From positions 251,708,422-251,772,421 of the forward strand of contig CM066321.1 of assembly GCA_033807775.1 (NCBI GenBank): 64,000 nucleotides of DNA, in the 5' to 3' direction. The notes below the pieces were generated by a model. The model made no database searches, was not told the origin of the DNA, and saw only the letters and a list, made by a program, of their open reading frames with translations. How positions within the stretch are numbered: position 1 is the first letter of the stretch; each line of letters starts with the position of its first letter. The DNA comes from Saussurea involucrata. Taxonomy: Eukaryota > Streptophyta > Magnoliopsida > Asterales > Asteraceae. Shown here piece by piece: positions 21,521 through 32,936 of the stretch. The translations under genes and the position numbers were made by a program.

Positions 21521-23350
21521 CCAATGAAGCAAAAGGAAAATAAACACAAATAACAAAAAATAGTAGTATAACGTGTGTGCTAAATTACGAATACTTTAGT
21601 TAGCGGCTCATTGGCAATGCAAATCCAATTCTTGACAAAATCCTTACCCACAAAAAGCATGCCCCAAGGTTATTATCGTACTATGAAGTGTAGAATTGAA
21701 AAGGGGAAGATGTATTATATATGAAAGACCAAAAAATAGAGGGTCAATTCAACAGTTAACAAAAGACAGGTAAATAAAGTAACTGCACATCATACAAAAA
21801 ATGGCAATTATGAAAGAACAATAAATTAGTTCATTTGATTACCTTCAGCCCTTGAGCTGATCACCACTAGAACACCAAGTTTATGCTTCATTAAGCCATT
21901 ATTAAGCCATCACAGCAGCCCACACAGTCATACTGAGCTCTTCCACCTTCAGATCAGCCCTGCAGCCCGCATCAGTACCTCGACCCAGCTTTATCCGGCG
22001 AGTAGAACATCATACAATCTCCAAAAATCATAATCAAACCACAAACTTGATCACAATCTTAAAAAATCAACAAACATAACCAATAATTTTGAATTAAAGA
22101 CAATAATTCTCACCTAAATAACCTCAATAATGATTCAGTGACACCCCTCTCGGTGTAGTGGCCTCTACCAACAATCCGATTAAACCATTCTCCACCTCCA
22201 CCTTCTATTAAGAGTACCCAGTCCAGGAACCTTCACTAGTAAATGAAAAGAAGAAGAAAGTTAAGATATATTCAACTTGTCATATTTGCATTTAAGAATA
22301 CGTACAACACGAATCAATAACGATGTTCCTTCTTTGAAGATCTGTCCTTGTCACATAATGCCTGTTGAAAAAAAGACAATGTTATGAAATGTTTTTGCAT
22401 ACTTACCAGAATCATATACTTACCAGCATATTCAGGCAAGATAACCTAAAGTTCCCGCCAATCGTGTTTCAACCGAGTACTTCCCATCAGGCACGCTTTT
22501 TACCAAACCAAAGGTGTTGATGCTCCAAAAAAGTTCCAACAATTTTGGTCACCTGGGGAAGAAATTCTGCAAAAGCGTAAACAAAATCGCATTTTTCACA
22601 AAATCTAGATAAGTTAATAGGCAAGATGAAAAAATTGAGACTGAGAGATGAGTAGATTGAGATTTTGATATGGAGAAGAGAAAAAATCTTTTAGAAGAGA
22701 GAGTTCAAACCTCAAGAGCAATGGACAAACCAAAATGCGTAAATGACATGACTTTATAATGGGATTCCATTTGTTTGATGAGAACACAACACACATAAAC
22801 CAGATCCTACTATCCTATTATTTGGAAAACCATAGATGGAAAAAGCCATACTACAGTGAAAATCTTCGAGATGAGAAAGTCCAACTGAAAAATTAGAAAT
22901 GGAGAAATAGAATCCCAGTGGGGGAATCCAATCATCGAGTAAGCCACATCCAAAATCGAAGAACAATGAAATGGAATGTATAAAACCCTAATTGCAGATC
23001 GAATCAGAGAAGAACGACCCTTAGCATTTGGAAATCACGAAGGCAACAGAGATTCTGAAGATGCGAATGATTAATGGGCACAATAATTTGAATTCAGTAG
23101 AAGAAACACCACCTTATGTTAACAACAATCTTCGTCGCAAAGGAATTAGCAGGAGTCGGTGAAGTGGCCGTCACAAAGGAATTAGCGCTTCAAATGTCCA
23201 GAAAAGAGAGACGATAAACAAAGCGAAACAGTTCGTCTGCAGTGACTGAGATGCTTCTGGAATCTAGATGGTGAATTCAGAGTTTAGAGAACATCGATGC
23301 TTCTATACTCCCAAAGTGTCTGTGTCTATATAATAGGTGCATTCCAAACC
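21521..23350 (-). other. Possible spliced non-coding or chimeric transcript, minus strand
   Basis: No long ORF is present, but splice-like signals occur in consistent order on the minus strand. There is a TATATAGAC box near 23330, paired donors of the form CTGGTAAGTAT near 22428 and 22409, and an acceptor TTTTTTTCAACAG before about 22362. A second acceptor, TTCATTTACTAG, lies before about 22236, with donors TTAGGTGAGAAT near 22115 and GAAGGTAATC near 21845. One presumed exon holds a kinase fragment. The pattern suits a gene-fragment-carrying transposon (Helitron or Pack-type) or a decayed host gene. No element termini were found. Confidence 0.35.
22433..22520 (-). pseudogene. Receptor-like kinase activation-loop fragment (TMK-like)
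   Basis: The minus strand encodes FGLVKSVPDGKYSVE followed by TRLAGTLGYLA. This matches the DFG-to-APE stretch of plant TMK-type receptor kinases, as far as I recall the family. The Asp of DFG is replaced by Thr. The frame breaks where PEYA should follow: the nucleotides for EYA are present one frame over, just before a GTAAGTAT donor-like site. No other kinase subdomain was found nearby, so this is an isolated captured or decayed exon. Confidence 0.6.
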
Positions 23351-23800
23351 CAACTCACCACTCGATATCAGATATGGGGCTACTGAAGGTTGCGATTGGT
23401 GATGTTGTGTTGATTTTCTTGTGGGTATCTGTGTTTTTTCCATGGAAGATGGTTGTTCAAAAATGGACCCGGATTGGAATTATTGTGTGATTCTTGAAGA
23501 CAAACCATGGAACATGGTTGTTCAATAAAGCATGCATTGCATTGATGAAGATGAAATTGGGAATCTTTGCTCAGCATTTATAGAGTGATGTATTGGGTGT
23601 CTTGAGAAAACCAACTAAAAAGCGGAGAGGGAGAGTGGTTTCAGGTTTGTGAGATCGTGGAGGAGACTGACGAGAGCCCGTGAGAAACGGAGAGGGAGAG
23701 TGGTTTCAAGGGAGTAGTGGCCTGCAATGAAACTGACGAGAGAGCCCGCGTAACTATACAAAATGATTTTAAACGGCCCAAATTAAAAGTTGGGATGAAT
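23351..23800. other. Unassigned sequence with a local duplication
   Basis: Two copies of CGGAGAGGGAGAGTGGTTTC occur near 23623 and 23688, each followed by ACTGACGAGAG...CCCG. No ORF of interest is present on either strand. Confidence 0.5.
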
Positions 23801-24150
23801 TTAAATGGTTCGGATTTAACAAAAAACGGTTACACTCTGTTGGGGTCCATAGTATATCATTGGGTCAAGGGTTAGAAATCGATGTGGTTCTCAACTCGTT
23901 ATCCAAAATATACAAGCAGTCCGTTGAGAGGAATTTGAGAGGAATAGATGTGGGTCAAAGGTTTGAATAAAACTCTCACAGAGCTTCACAGCTTACTTAA
24001 AATTACTGAGAGGAATTTGAAATCCAATTTGGGTTCAATCAAACCAAATCAGGTTTTGATGATCAAACCTGAAAGTGGGATAGTCAAGAAAAGGGGGAGA
24101 TAACCAAGGGTAAAATATATGTTGGAAGTTCCAGCACGGATAAGGGCAAA
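23801..24150. other. Unassigned AT-rich sequence upstream of the copia remnant
   Basis: The sequence contains GAGAGGAATTTGAGAGGAAT and a second GAGAGGAATTTGAAAT copy. It may be decayed gag or LTR of the following remnant, but I see no motif that proves it. Confidence 0.3.
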
Positions 24151-25290
24151 TGAAATATTCCTGAGGTTGCAGTATGGTACAATTGTTATTACGAAGGGCA
24201 CCAAATAAAAACTTGTCCAACCCGATTGGCAGAGATCAAGAAGCAGAAGGCCTATAGAGCCCAAACTTTAGGTATGTTTACCATTTGATTTATTCACTTC
24301 TGACTAAGTATTACATGATTGAGTATGATACTCATCTCAGTACTACTTTTCAGGGAATAAGAAGTGAAGAGAAGATGAAACCAAACCAGATGGAGCTAAG
24401 TTAACTGATGTTTCTCGAAAGGACATATGATATGAACTTTCCAGGTGGTCTAATATTAACACTTAGCAAGTGTTTTGTACCTAGTATTACTAGGATTTTA
24501 GTTTCATTTTCTCAAAATTACAACAAACCGAATTTATATTTATGTTTTCAAGAAATATATTTTCTTTTTATCTCAATAAATGTTTTATCAGATTGATAAT
24601 TGTAATTATAAATCAAAATAATGAATTAAGCGGGGCTTAAGTCAGACCTATTTGTGACACTTAAACAAGAAACACATAACCAAAATCCAGACGGGCGGAG
24701 GGTTGGAATCATGTGATGATTCACATGATAAATGTGTATCTTGTTGGTCAAGATGACAAAGGGATATCCCTTAGGGGTCACGAGAACTAATAGGAGTTAT
24801 CCATACTGATGTATGTGAGCCTCAAAGTTCAGTCACAAGACACGGTCATCACTACTTCATGACACTCTACTAAGTCTAGTAGATATGGGTATGTTTACGG
24901 AAATGTGAAAGCTTTGATTTTTCAAATATTTTCAAAAGAAGTAGTGAATATACTTGGCAAAGATAAGGATGCTTCATTCAGATTGAGGTTATGAATATCT
25001 AAGCCAAGAGATCATCCTAGAGATTGGGATTGTATCCCAAATGACTTCTCCCGGAACACCGTATCTTAGTGGTGTGTCAAAAGGAGAAATAGAATCATGT
25101 TGAACATGATTCACTCTATCATGAGTCTCGCGAATATGCCTAAAAGAGTTTTCTAAGGATGTTTCCTAGAAACAACTACCCAATACTAAATTATGCATCA
25201 ACCAACAAGGACCGATAAAACCTATTCTCAAAATATGAATTGGGAAGATCCCAAAGTTGTCATATATGAGAATATGGGGTAATAATGCTT
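24151..25290 (+). pseudogene. Decayed Ty1-copia gag/integrase remnant
   Basis: At 24166-24271 the frame VAVWYNCYYEGHQIKTC, followed by PTRLAEIKKQKA, is a retroviral-type knuckle with the first Cys changed to Trp. At 24790-24870 IHTDVCEPQSSVTRHGHH resembles the first catalytic Asp region of a copia integrase. After frameshifts and stops, 25040-25140 resembles the SPGTP...GVSKRRNR...MLNMIHSIM segment that carries the catalytic Glu. The ORF is broken repeatedly, and RT and LTRs were not found. The AT-rich stretch 24280-24780 has no readable domain. This is an older and different lineage from A, B, C and F. Confidence 0.65.
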
Positions 25291-25844
25291 GAGATAAGCA
25301 TGAAGTGAAACGTCCAAAAACCAGGGAATATTTAAACCTTAAAATTTATCATAGTTAATCATAATTTCATCTAAACTTTTATACATAGGCAGAGAATTAA
25401 CTATGAGGGTTCATATACACATTTCGAATTATCAAAACAACCTATTAATCTAATCCTGACAACTACGATTAGAATAAATTGATTGTGTAAGCCATTCATA
25501 AAAGCATCCTCGTATATGCTAACTTCTCCACTTATCACCAAAAGTTGAATACAAAAAATCACTCGTCCCTCTTCCCGTTACTTCCCCGAGCTCGTACCTG
25601 GTAAGAAAATTTAATTTGAAACGATTAGGCTTACGCCTAGTGAGAACATCCATTTTCAAATTAAAACTTATAAGCTTTGGAAACCAATATAAACGCCATC
25701 ATTCTTACGGTACATCTAATCATCTTACAATGATGGGAACATACCCGATTCCATGCATATGACTAACATTCCGTAAGTCATATCATCACGTTCGAGAGCC
25801 TACTACGAATTATTATAGATTCTAGATCATTGCTCATGTCCAAG
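25291..25844. other. Unassigned sequence
   Basis: No ORF or RNA gene is seen. The sequence is AT-rich and may be part of an old LTR, since it leads into the tandem repeat that follows. Confidence 0.4.
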
Positions 25845-26115
25845 AAATTACAATTTACTTTATGCCTATTTCTTGGAGTGGAAGTAGAGATTACAATTTA
25901 CTTTATGCCTATCTCTTACTTCCCATAGAAATCAGGAATTACAACTTACTTTATGCCTATTCCAAGATTTCTCCTCACAATACGATATGGGAATTACAAT
26001 TTACTTTATGCCTATTCCTCATTTCTCATCACCTTACGAAATGGGAATTACAAGTTACTTTATGCCTATTAATCATTTCAGGTCAACGGGAATTACAAGT
26101 TACTTTATGACTATT
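25845..26115 (+). repeat. Interspersed tandem repeat, word AATTACAATTTACTTTATGC
   Basis: Six copies of a ~27-bp core ending in CTTTATGCCTATT recur every 35-60 bp, separated by variable spacers. The open frame 25862-26110 is a by-product of the repeat. The origin is probably an old LTR or a small satellite seed. Confidence 0.85.
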
Positions 26116-26340
26116 CTACGTTACAAATACTACCAGTGCCTATGGATCCATTACACTTACTAGCGTATATGCATAACAACATAAACACGCAACATCTCGT
26201 ATCATATTCTCAACGCTAAGAATACTAGATAACCTATCGTATCCTTATCCTCAAATGTCCCCCCTTCGACAACTTAACACGAGGGTTCCGCTACCCGGTT
26301 AGCGGATGGGGTCAAGGGGCAACGCCCTTGCGGGGTCTGG
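26116..26340. other. Flank of element D with GC-rich tail
   Basis: The last ~70 bp (GGGGTCAAGGGGCAACGCCC and surroundings) are GC-rich, a composition often seen in plant LTRs. The sequence is therefore probably the truncated end of an older LTR into which D inserted. No gene is seen. Confidence 0.4.
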
Positions 26341-27782
26341 TGTAATACCCCGCTTTAAAAAAAACGTATACTTTAACGTCTCCGAAATATATCGTATTTA
26401 AATTTGTCAATCAATTATAGTTGAGGGGCTAAAAGTGTCAATTAACCAAAGTTTTATTAATTTATAATAATAACTAAATAAGTAATAAATATATATATAT
26501 ATATGAAGCAAATTAGAGTAAACTACATTCATTTGGTCCCTGTGATTTTCCTCTCCACCGCCATCACACACCTCCATCTCTCTCTCTCACATTTCTCATA
26601 TTCTCTCTAAAATTACTCTTAAACTACCGAAGGAATCAAAGATACAATTACATATTCGGAATCATCTCGTCAAATCCTTCGTAGAGGTATAATTTTCTCC
26701 CAAAGTTATTAAGTTTTTGGTTAAGTTCCTGAGATTAGTTTCCAATCGGGTTTAAGTTTAGATTATGATGTATTATTGCAAAGTTATGTTGTTATATATG
26801 TTTAGAAATGTGTGGTTTTGTCAAAAATGAAGTAGGACTAAAAAGGGTAAAGTTTAGAATCAAAATGATGAGTTTTGTGGTTATGTGGTTAGTTGCTCAC
26901 CAAGTGTACGGGTAAATGCTTAAGAGAATAAAGTTTCATGATTAAGCTTAAGAGATTAATCATTAAGCTCCATTTTGACGTTTAGTATGTTAATTTGTAT
27001 TTGGAACATGTTTAATTGACTAAAAGTTGAAGTTTGGTTAGTAAAAAGTGAATGGCGAAAAGTTGGGAAATCGGACGTTACGGTATGTGCAGGTCCGTAC
27101 TTTGACAGCGCATAACTCACAAACCGTAAGTCCGATTGAGCTCAAATTTTACAGTTAAAAGGTACTCAATGTTTTCTACAATTCTTATGAAGGGCCTTAA
27201 ACCCAGTTTTGACTCTAAATAGCTCAAAATATCGTGTTTTCTGGACTGATCGTAGCATACTCGGATCAGTTTCTGTGTTTTTATAAATTCCGTATAAAAT
27301 CAACCGATAATTCAAATGAGGTGATTCCAATTCGAGTAGAACCATAGGAGGTCAGAGAACAGCTTTCATTTAGATCTTATATTCTGGTTTGGTCTCTAAG
27401 TATGAGAAAAACGGTCGAAGAGAAGGGGCTTAGGAGTTGTCACGTACGGTTCTGCATGGTCTTGAGTTTAGTTTTCGAAATGCGTATCGGGTTGTCCGTT
27501 TTGAAATTTAAGTTGCTTAGATACCATTAGAGCCAAAATTTAGTATTAGAATGATTATGATGAGAGTTTTATGTTGTTCAAGTAATAACAATTTATAGTT
27601 TAACATAGGTACTCGAGCTCGTTCAACTCCGTCGTGAACCTCGTTTGATCGTGCTTTACATCCCAATTTCGTTTAAGATTCAGTGGATTTTGGGTGAAAG
27701 ACTGAATCTTTTGGAAAAGGCTTGGAAGTGTTTCTGGGTAAGCGATCAAGGTGAGTTTTACATTTAAAATGCTTTCAAACTG

Positions 27783-27869
<87 letters not shown>

Positions 27870-28641
27870 TATATATATGAGATGGATATGTGTGGATTAA
27901 AAAGGTGATATATGGTGTGATTATGTGTTTATAAATGACAATATGATATATTGAGACATGATTTGGAATGTGACAGATAATGTGAATATGTGCTTATATT
28001 GAAATAGAATATATTGAGATGTATATTTTATTTATATAAGCTTTGCACTACACGAGTGCACATTTAGCCGGACTAAGGGTCGGTGTGTTGCCGGGTTCCG
28101 GTGTACGGACCGGTGGTGTTGTTGGTCGTAAATTCAGTACGGCGTTGTTGGTCGTAATTTCAGTACGGCGTTGATAATTTATTAGTTGGCTTGCTACCAA
28201 CTAATATGGCCATTTGTGGAGGAATAAGGTGGAAGGGATGAGCACGATGCACGAGTCTGGATTGGTATTTGAGTATGTGTGATATATGTGTGTTTATACG
28301 AAAGGTTTTATATAAACTATTTTAATACGAATGGTTTTATATAAATTGGTTTTATAACAATTTTGAAATGACAGGGATTATCTCACTAGACCGTTTGGTC
28401 TAACCCTCATTTTGTTTTCAAAAATATGTATTCCAGGTCGAGGAAATTATAGCGGCAAAGGAAAGGATAAAGAGTAGGACGATTTCTGATGACTGATGTT
28501 GATTAGGAAGCTTTTATGTATTTTGTAGTTTCGAGACTATGGGACCGTATGTGAATTATTATGAAACTTTTCTTTTATGAATGTAACGATGTTATGCAAT
28601 ATATGTTATTTGTTGTATGTTTGGGAAACCGGGTCGTTACA
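26341..28641 (+). repeat. Element D 5' LTR (2301 bp)
   Basis: The sequence starts TGTAATACCCCGC and ends GGTCGTTACA. The first ~280 bp are repeated at 44869-45149. It includes a long (AT)n run at 27785-27866 and a short duplication, GTTGGTCGTAA(A/T)TTCAGTACGGCG, near 28120-28175. Confidence 0.85.
27785..27866. repeat. (AT)n microsatellite in the LTR of element D
   Basis: About 41 AT dinucleotides without interruption. Likely to vary in length between individuals. Confidence 0.95.
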
Positions 28642-28643
28642 GA

Positions 28644-28655
28644 TGGTATCAGAGC
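28644..28655 (+). other. Element D primer-binding site
   Basis: TGGTATCAGAGC lies two bases after the end of the 5' LTR and fixes the plus-strand orientation of D. Confidence 0.88.
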
Positions 28656-31582
28656 CCTAGTTTAAGGGATTTAGGTATTTGGATTTATACCTAGACTTAA
28701 ACTGCATGTGAAGTAGGATGTCCCCATTATTTTAGAACCTTGGGATGTTAAGTATAAAAGGTAGAAGGAACATCATGTAAGGTAATTTCAAATTACATTT
28801 GGCCAGTGTAATTGTGAACTTACAAGTACATGTTTGAACCGGAATACCTTGTTATATGGGGTATGTGCTTATGTGTATATTAACCTTGTTTCAATCAACA
28901 GAATGACAAGTCGGACTTGACGTATGGATAGAGACGAAGACATGTATATTTCTATAAACTATACACGTGCTAAAGTGCTATTTAACTTCGGTGTAAACCA
29001 ATCATTGTGTCTCCATCCTTTTGTTGCTTATCTGCATTAGAAAAGTATTTGATAATTATGTTAGAGACAAAAATGGGTGTGCTAAATTAATGTTGTTCTA
29101 ATTTTGCTAATGTGTGGAGTGTGATGGTTTGAGTGTAAAGAATAATAGTAGTGTGTGGAACGTGGTGATTATGTGTGGAGAGTAATGGTAGTATGTGAAG
29201 TTTTGACATTGTCATGAAGGCGACGATTTAGTGTGTTGTGTAGATTATACAAAGTGTGATTGTTGACGCTATTTAGAAGAATATTGTTTAAATGTGTGGG
29301 GTGATGTGGATAAGATAGTGGCAGTTTATAATTAGCAAGCGTGCGAGGTGAGGTTGTTTCGAACATTGAGTGTGATTTCGAATTAACTTGGTTAAATTCC
29401 TAGTATAAGGTGTGGTGAAATTGTCGGTTAAATATGGAAATCATTGAAACTGGGTGTGTGCGATTGATTTAGAAGTGAAAGAAAGCTAGCTCGTGGGATC
29501 GGTCTAGAGTGAACACTTCTTAGTGAGTTGTCCTTGAAAAAAATAAAAAATAAATAAAACGTGTTTCATGTTGAGAAGAAAGTGGAAGAAAGTAGAAGTG
29601 CGAGAGTGATGTTGTGGCAAGTGTGGAAATCAATTGTTATCTATGTTTCGTGGTCGGTGTAAATAATGCAAGAAAGTGTTGTCTGCATTAGCTTATGGGA
29701 ACTAGGTTGTTAATAGCCTAGACTTAAGTTGAGGGGTATTATTTGATGATTATTGTGGTGTGTTTATTAGTTGGTTGAGAAGTTGGTATTGTATGCCCAT
29801 ATAGATGTGTAAGTCTTTGATTGGTCATCGACTTTTGCGTTTATGTTAAGTTATAACATTAGATTGTTATTACTAAAAGTGTTATAATCTGAATTTTTCC
29901 AATGAAATGTTTTGATTGGGAATTTAGACTGAAAAGAAAAATGATTAAGGGACTAGGATTTATATCTAAAATAATATGTTTATGCTGGAGTGAGAAGTGA
30001 AGGTTCTACTATATTATGATATTTATTGATCTTCTTAAGTGAAGGATTCATGTTCTCTGTTCTCATTAATAGTGATGCATTTATTGACAAGATTATTTTG
30101 TTTGGATTAGACATTGATGAAAATGTCAGATTCGGTTTTTGGTATTAAGTTCAGGATTTTGAATTAAGTAGTGAGTGTATAGAAATGGAAATGGTTTGAT
30201 TAAAACCATTTGGGAATTGAGAAATGTCTGACATTTAGTGTTATTTGTGAGGAACGGACATGACACAACCGTGGAATATTTTGATGATGTATTTTGATTG
30301 AACCATTTGGTTAGAATTCATATTGTAAGTAGAGATGTGGATTTGGTGTTAGGTTTGTTTAAGAAATGAAAAGTGATCATGGGTATGTGATGTTAATGTG
30401 AAGAAGTGAAAGTGATATATTGGAATAAGTGGTTTAGATTTAATAAGAAAGTGATGGATGATATAGAAATTGTAGAACTATATGTAAAATGGTCTTATGT
30501 TGGGTATATGTATTCCTTAAGAGTATAAAAGAAAAGTATAATTACTAGTTAAGATATTTTACAAATTTTGTGGGTGTTTGATCTAAAGCTTGTGATTGTT
30601 AGCAAATCATATATGGAAAGTGTATGTTTTAAGTTTCCAAGACAACTTTGAGTAGTAAATTTTATGAATAATGAAACTTTGGATGATGAATATAAATTTC
30701 TAATGATTTCAAATTGAGTGGTTAGCGTTAATGAGTTGGTGGTTACCGTTATATTAAAGATGTGGTATTTTCATATGAGATTGAAATTATTGATGTTTGG
30801 GTGCTATTGAGAATAGCATACTTGTTCGCCAAAGGGTTATTAGTTGACTTTAAGTGGAAAAGAAAATGGAAGGATGATCTTATTATGAGATAACGGAATA
30901 TATGGTTGATATGTGTAATCATTGGATTTATATTATTAGTGTTATGATTAGCAGGAAGAAAGCAATGTTCAATAAACATTTTGATGGTCGTGTGACGAAC
31001 TTTGTGGTATAAATTGTAGTAGAATTATTATATGAATAGTTGATGATTTTTTTTTACGGTTAAGTAAAGTGAGGCTAATGTTGAAGAACTTTCTTTATGG
31101 GGTTGTTTAAGTTAAAGAGTTGTTTTAGACCCTATGCTTGACTTGGCATGTTAAGTCTCATGTGTAAATCAATGAGATGATGACGGGTTTGCCGTTCCGT
31201 TTAAGAATTTGATTTAGTGATAATATTATAGTTGGAAATTTGGCTATGTTTAGAGAATGACATGATGATGATTATAGATCAGAGTGATAATATGATCACT
31301 AGTTGATTTGGAATGTCATGATAAATGTTTAAGCCTTTGATAGGTTGATTAAAATTTTATAGATTTGTTAAGTAACGACATTTATTGTTATTATAAGGCG
31401 TGTTACGATTCTACTGAGATGTTGATGCTAAGTTATTATGTATGGTAATTCATGGTTAATAGAAAGAAATGAACTACATCTCAATTGGAGTTTATCTTGT
31501 GAAATAAATAAATATTTTATGCTGAATTAGGCACGATGAGATTTTTCTTGGTGTTGAAAGAGGCACAAAGTGAAATAAAGAC
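28656..31582 (+). other. Element D non-coding interior
   Basis: There is no ORF above about 76 codons on either strand and no retroelement motif. The composition is AT-rich with many GTG/GTT words. Two stretches, near 29790-29890 and 31310-31400, look like diverged copies of each other. Both run from a 'taagtctttgat / aagcctttgat' segment into a 'ttattgttat' segment, so an internal duplication is likely. Confidence 0.55.
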
Positions 31583-32553
31583 TGTTGGTCCCGAAGACCT
31601 ATACAAGTTTGTAGAAGGGGGGGGGGGGTTGAATACAAACACACAGATTTTACTTTTCTAAATTGTTTATTGATAAATCATTAACAATTTACAGCTTGTT
31701 GCGGAGACAAGATTAAGGATAAACCTAAATCTAAACAAGTTGGAACACTAAGGTTTCTTGCACTAAGAAAGATAAGGAAATTACTAATAATAACCTATCT
31801 TGAGATAAGAGATATGAACTTGTCCAGAGTTAGCAAGTTACTTCAAATGAAGTGAGTTCATCTCTTTATATACTGCATGCATTTAATGCAAGTCAGTATA
31901 TACTTTACACGTGTCATCAGCTGGTTTGTTGCATGTCATTGACCTTGGTTGACAACCTTAGTAGCCGTAAGGATGAACAGTGTAGTATCAGAGTGGTTGT
32001 ATGATTTCAGATATTCGGAGGTTCTTTTCTGACATTTCGTACGGAGGCCTGCAAGGGTGGTTAAGACAAAAGTACTTTGTACGGAGGACTTCATGATCAG
32101 CTTTCGTTGATTCAGCGATTATCATTTACTATTCAGCAGATGATAAAGTTCAGCGATAGCTGAAGTATTGTACTTGATACTTCACGTTGAGTGGACAAAT
32201 CTGAGTCTTCGCTGATCCGCATCAGTTCATTAGGAGACTTGTCGCTGGTTCTTGAGCTTGATCTTCGACTTCAGCGTAGAACCTTTGTTGACGTGAAACT
32301 TGTCTTCAGGGATCATAAGTAAACAAGTAACTTATCAGCGATCATCATAATGACTGAACAGACTCAGCGCATTAATGATGAACAGTGTTCGCTGAATGTT
32401 TAATTTAAAAGAGCGAGAGTTCCTATCAGCGGTACTGTAAGATCTTAGTACTTATCAGCGATAGTGAAACTCTGATACATATTGTTTACTTACAATTTTC
32501 ACTAAGTATATAAGAGAGGGTCATTATCAAATCACTGAGGGTTTGGATCAACA
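31583..32553 (-). repeat. Element B 3' LTR (971 bp)
   Basis: The ends are TGTTGGTCCCG and GGATCAACA. A minus-strand TATA box (TATATAAA) lies at 31865-31872. A 12-base G run lies near 31617-31628, where the 5' LTR has an A inside the run. Confidence 0.93.
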
Positions 32554-32566
32554 ATCTCCCCCTATT
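32554..32566 (-). other. Element B polypurine tract
   Basis: The minus strand reads AATAGGGGGAGAT directly before the 3' LTR and would prime plus-strand DNA synthesis. The same GGGGGAGAT core precedes the 3' LTRs of C and F. Confidence 0.88.
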
Positions 32567-32936
32567 TGATTATGACATAGCAACAGAGAAAATTGCTATT
32601 TAATGAAAACATAAGGATAAAAAGAACTCATAAAATATTTGTCCCTTTTACTGTTTTTTGGGATCTTTTCAGTACTGATGGAGTAAAGTACGTTCGCTGA
32701 AATCTTTCTTTAAAACTTTGAATCAGGTTACAATGAAGAACAGAAAGATTACAAGTACAAGCGAAATAATTTACAAGTACAGAAGGATAACTGATACAAT
32801 AGAGAAAAAGGAGATTATATCAGCCTTCAAAGGGTTCTTCCTTAATGAGAAGTTCATCAAGGGTCTTGTCAGTGGGGATCATCCAGCCAGGGACATTTAC
32901 TCCTTGATTTTTTAACTTCAGAGCAGCTTCAAAAAT
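32567..32936 (-). other. Element B 3' untranslated region
   Basis: Sequence between the ORF3 stop and the PPT, with no motif recognised. The plus-strand frame at 32718-32915 is antisense and not supported. Confidence 0.6.

Noticed and set aside
26270..26340. Organelle-derived insertion suggested by the GC-rich stretch
   Set aside because: Short, with no recognisable plastid or mitochondrial gene; GC-rich tails of this kind are common in plant LTRs.
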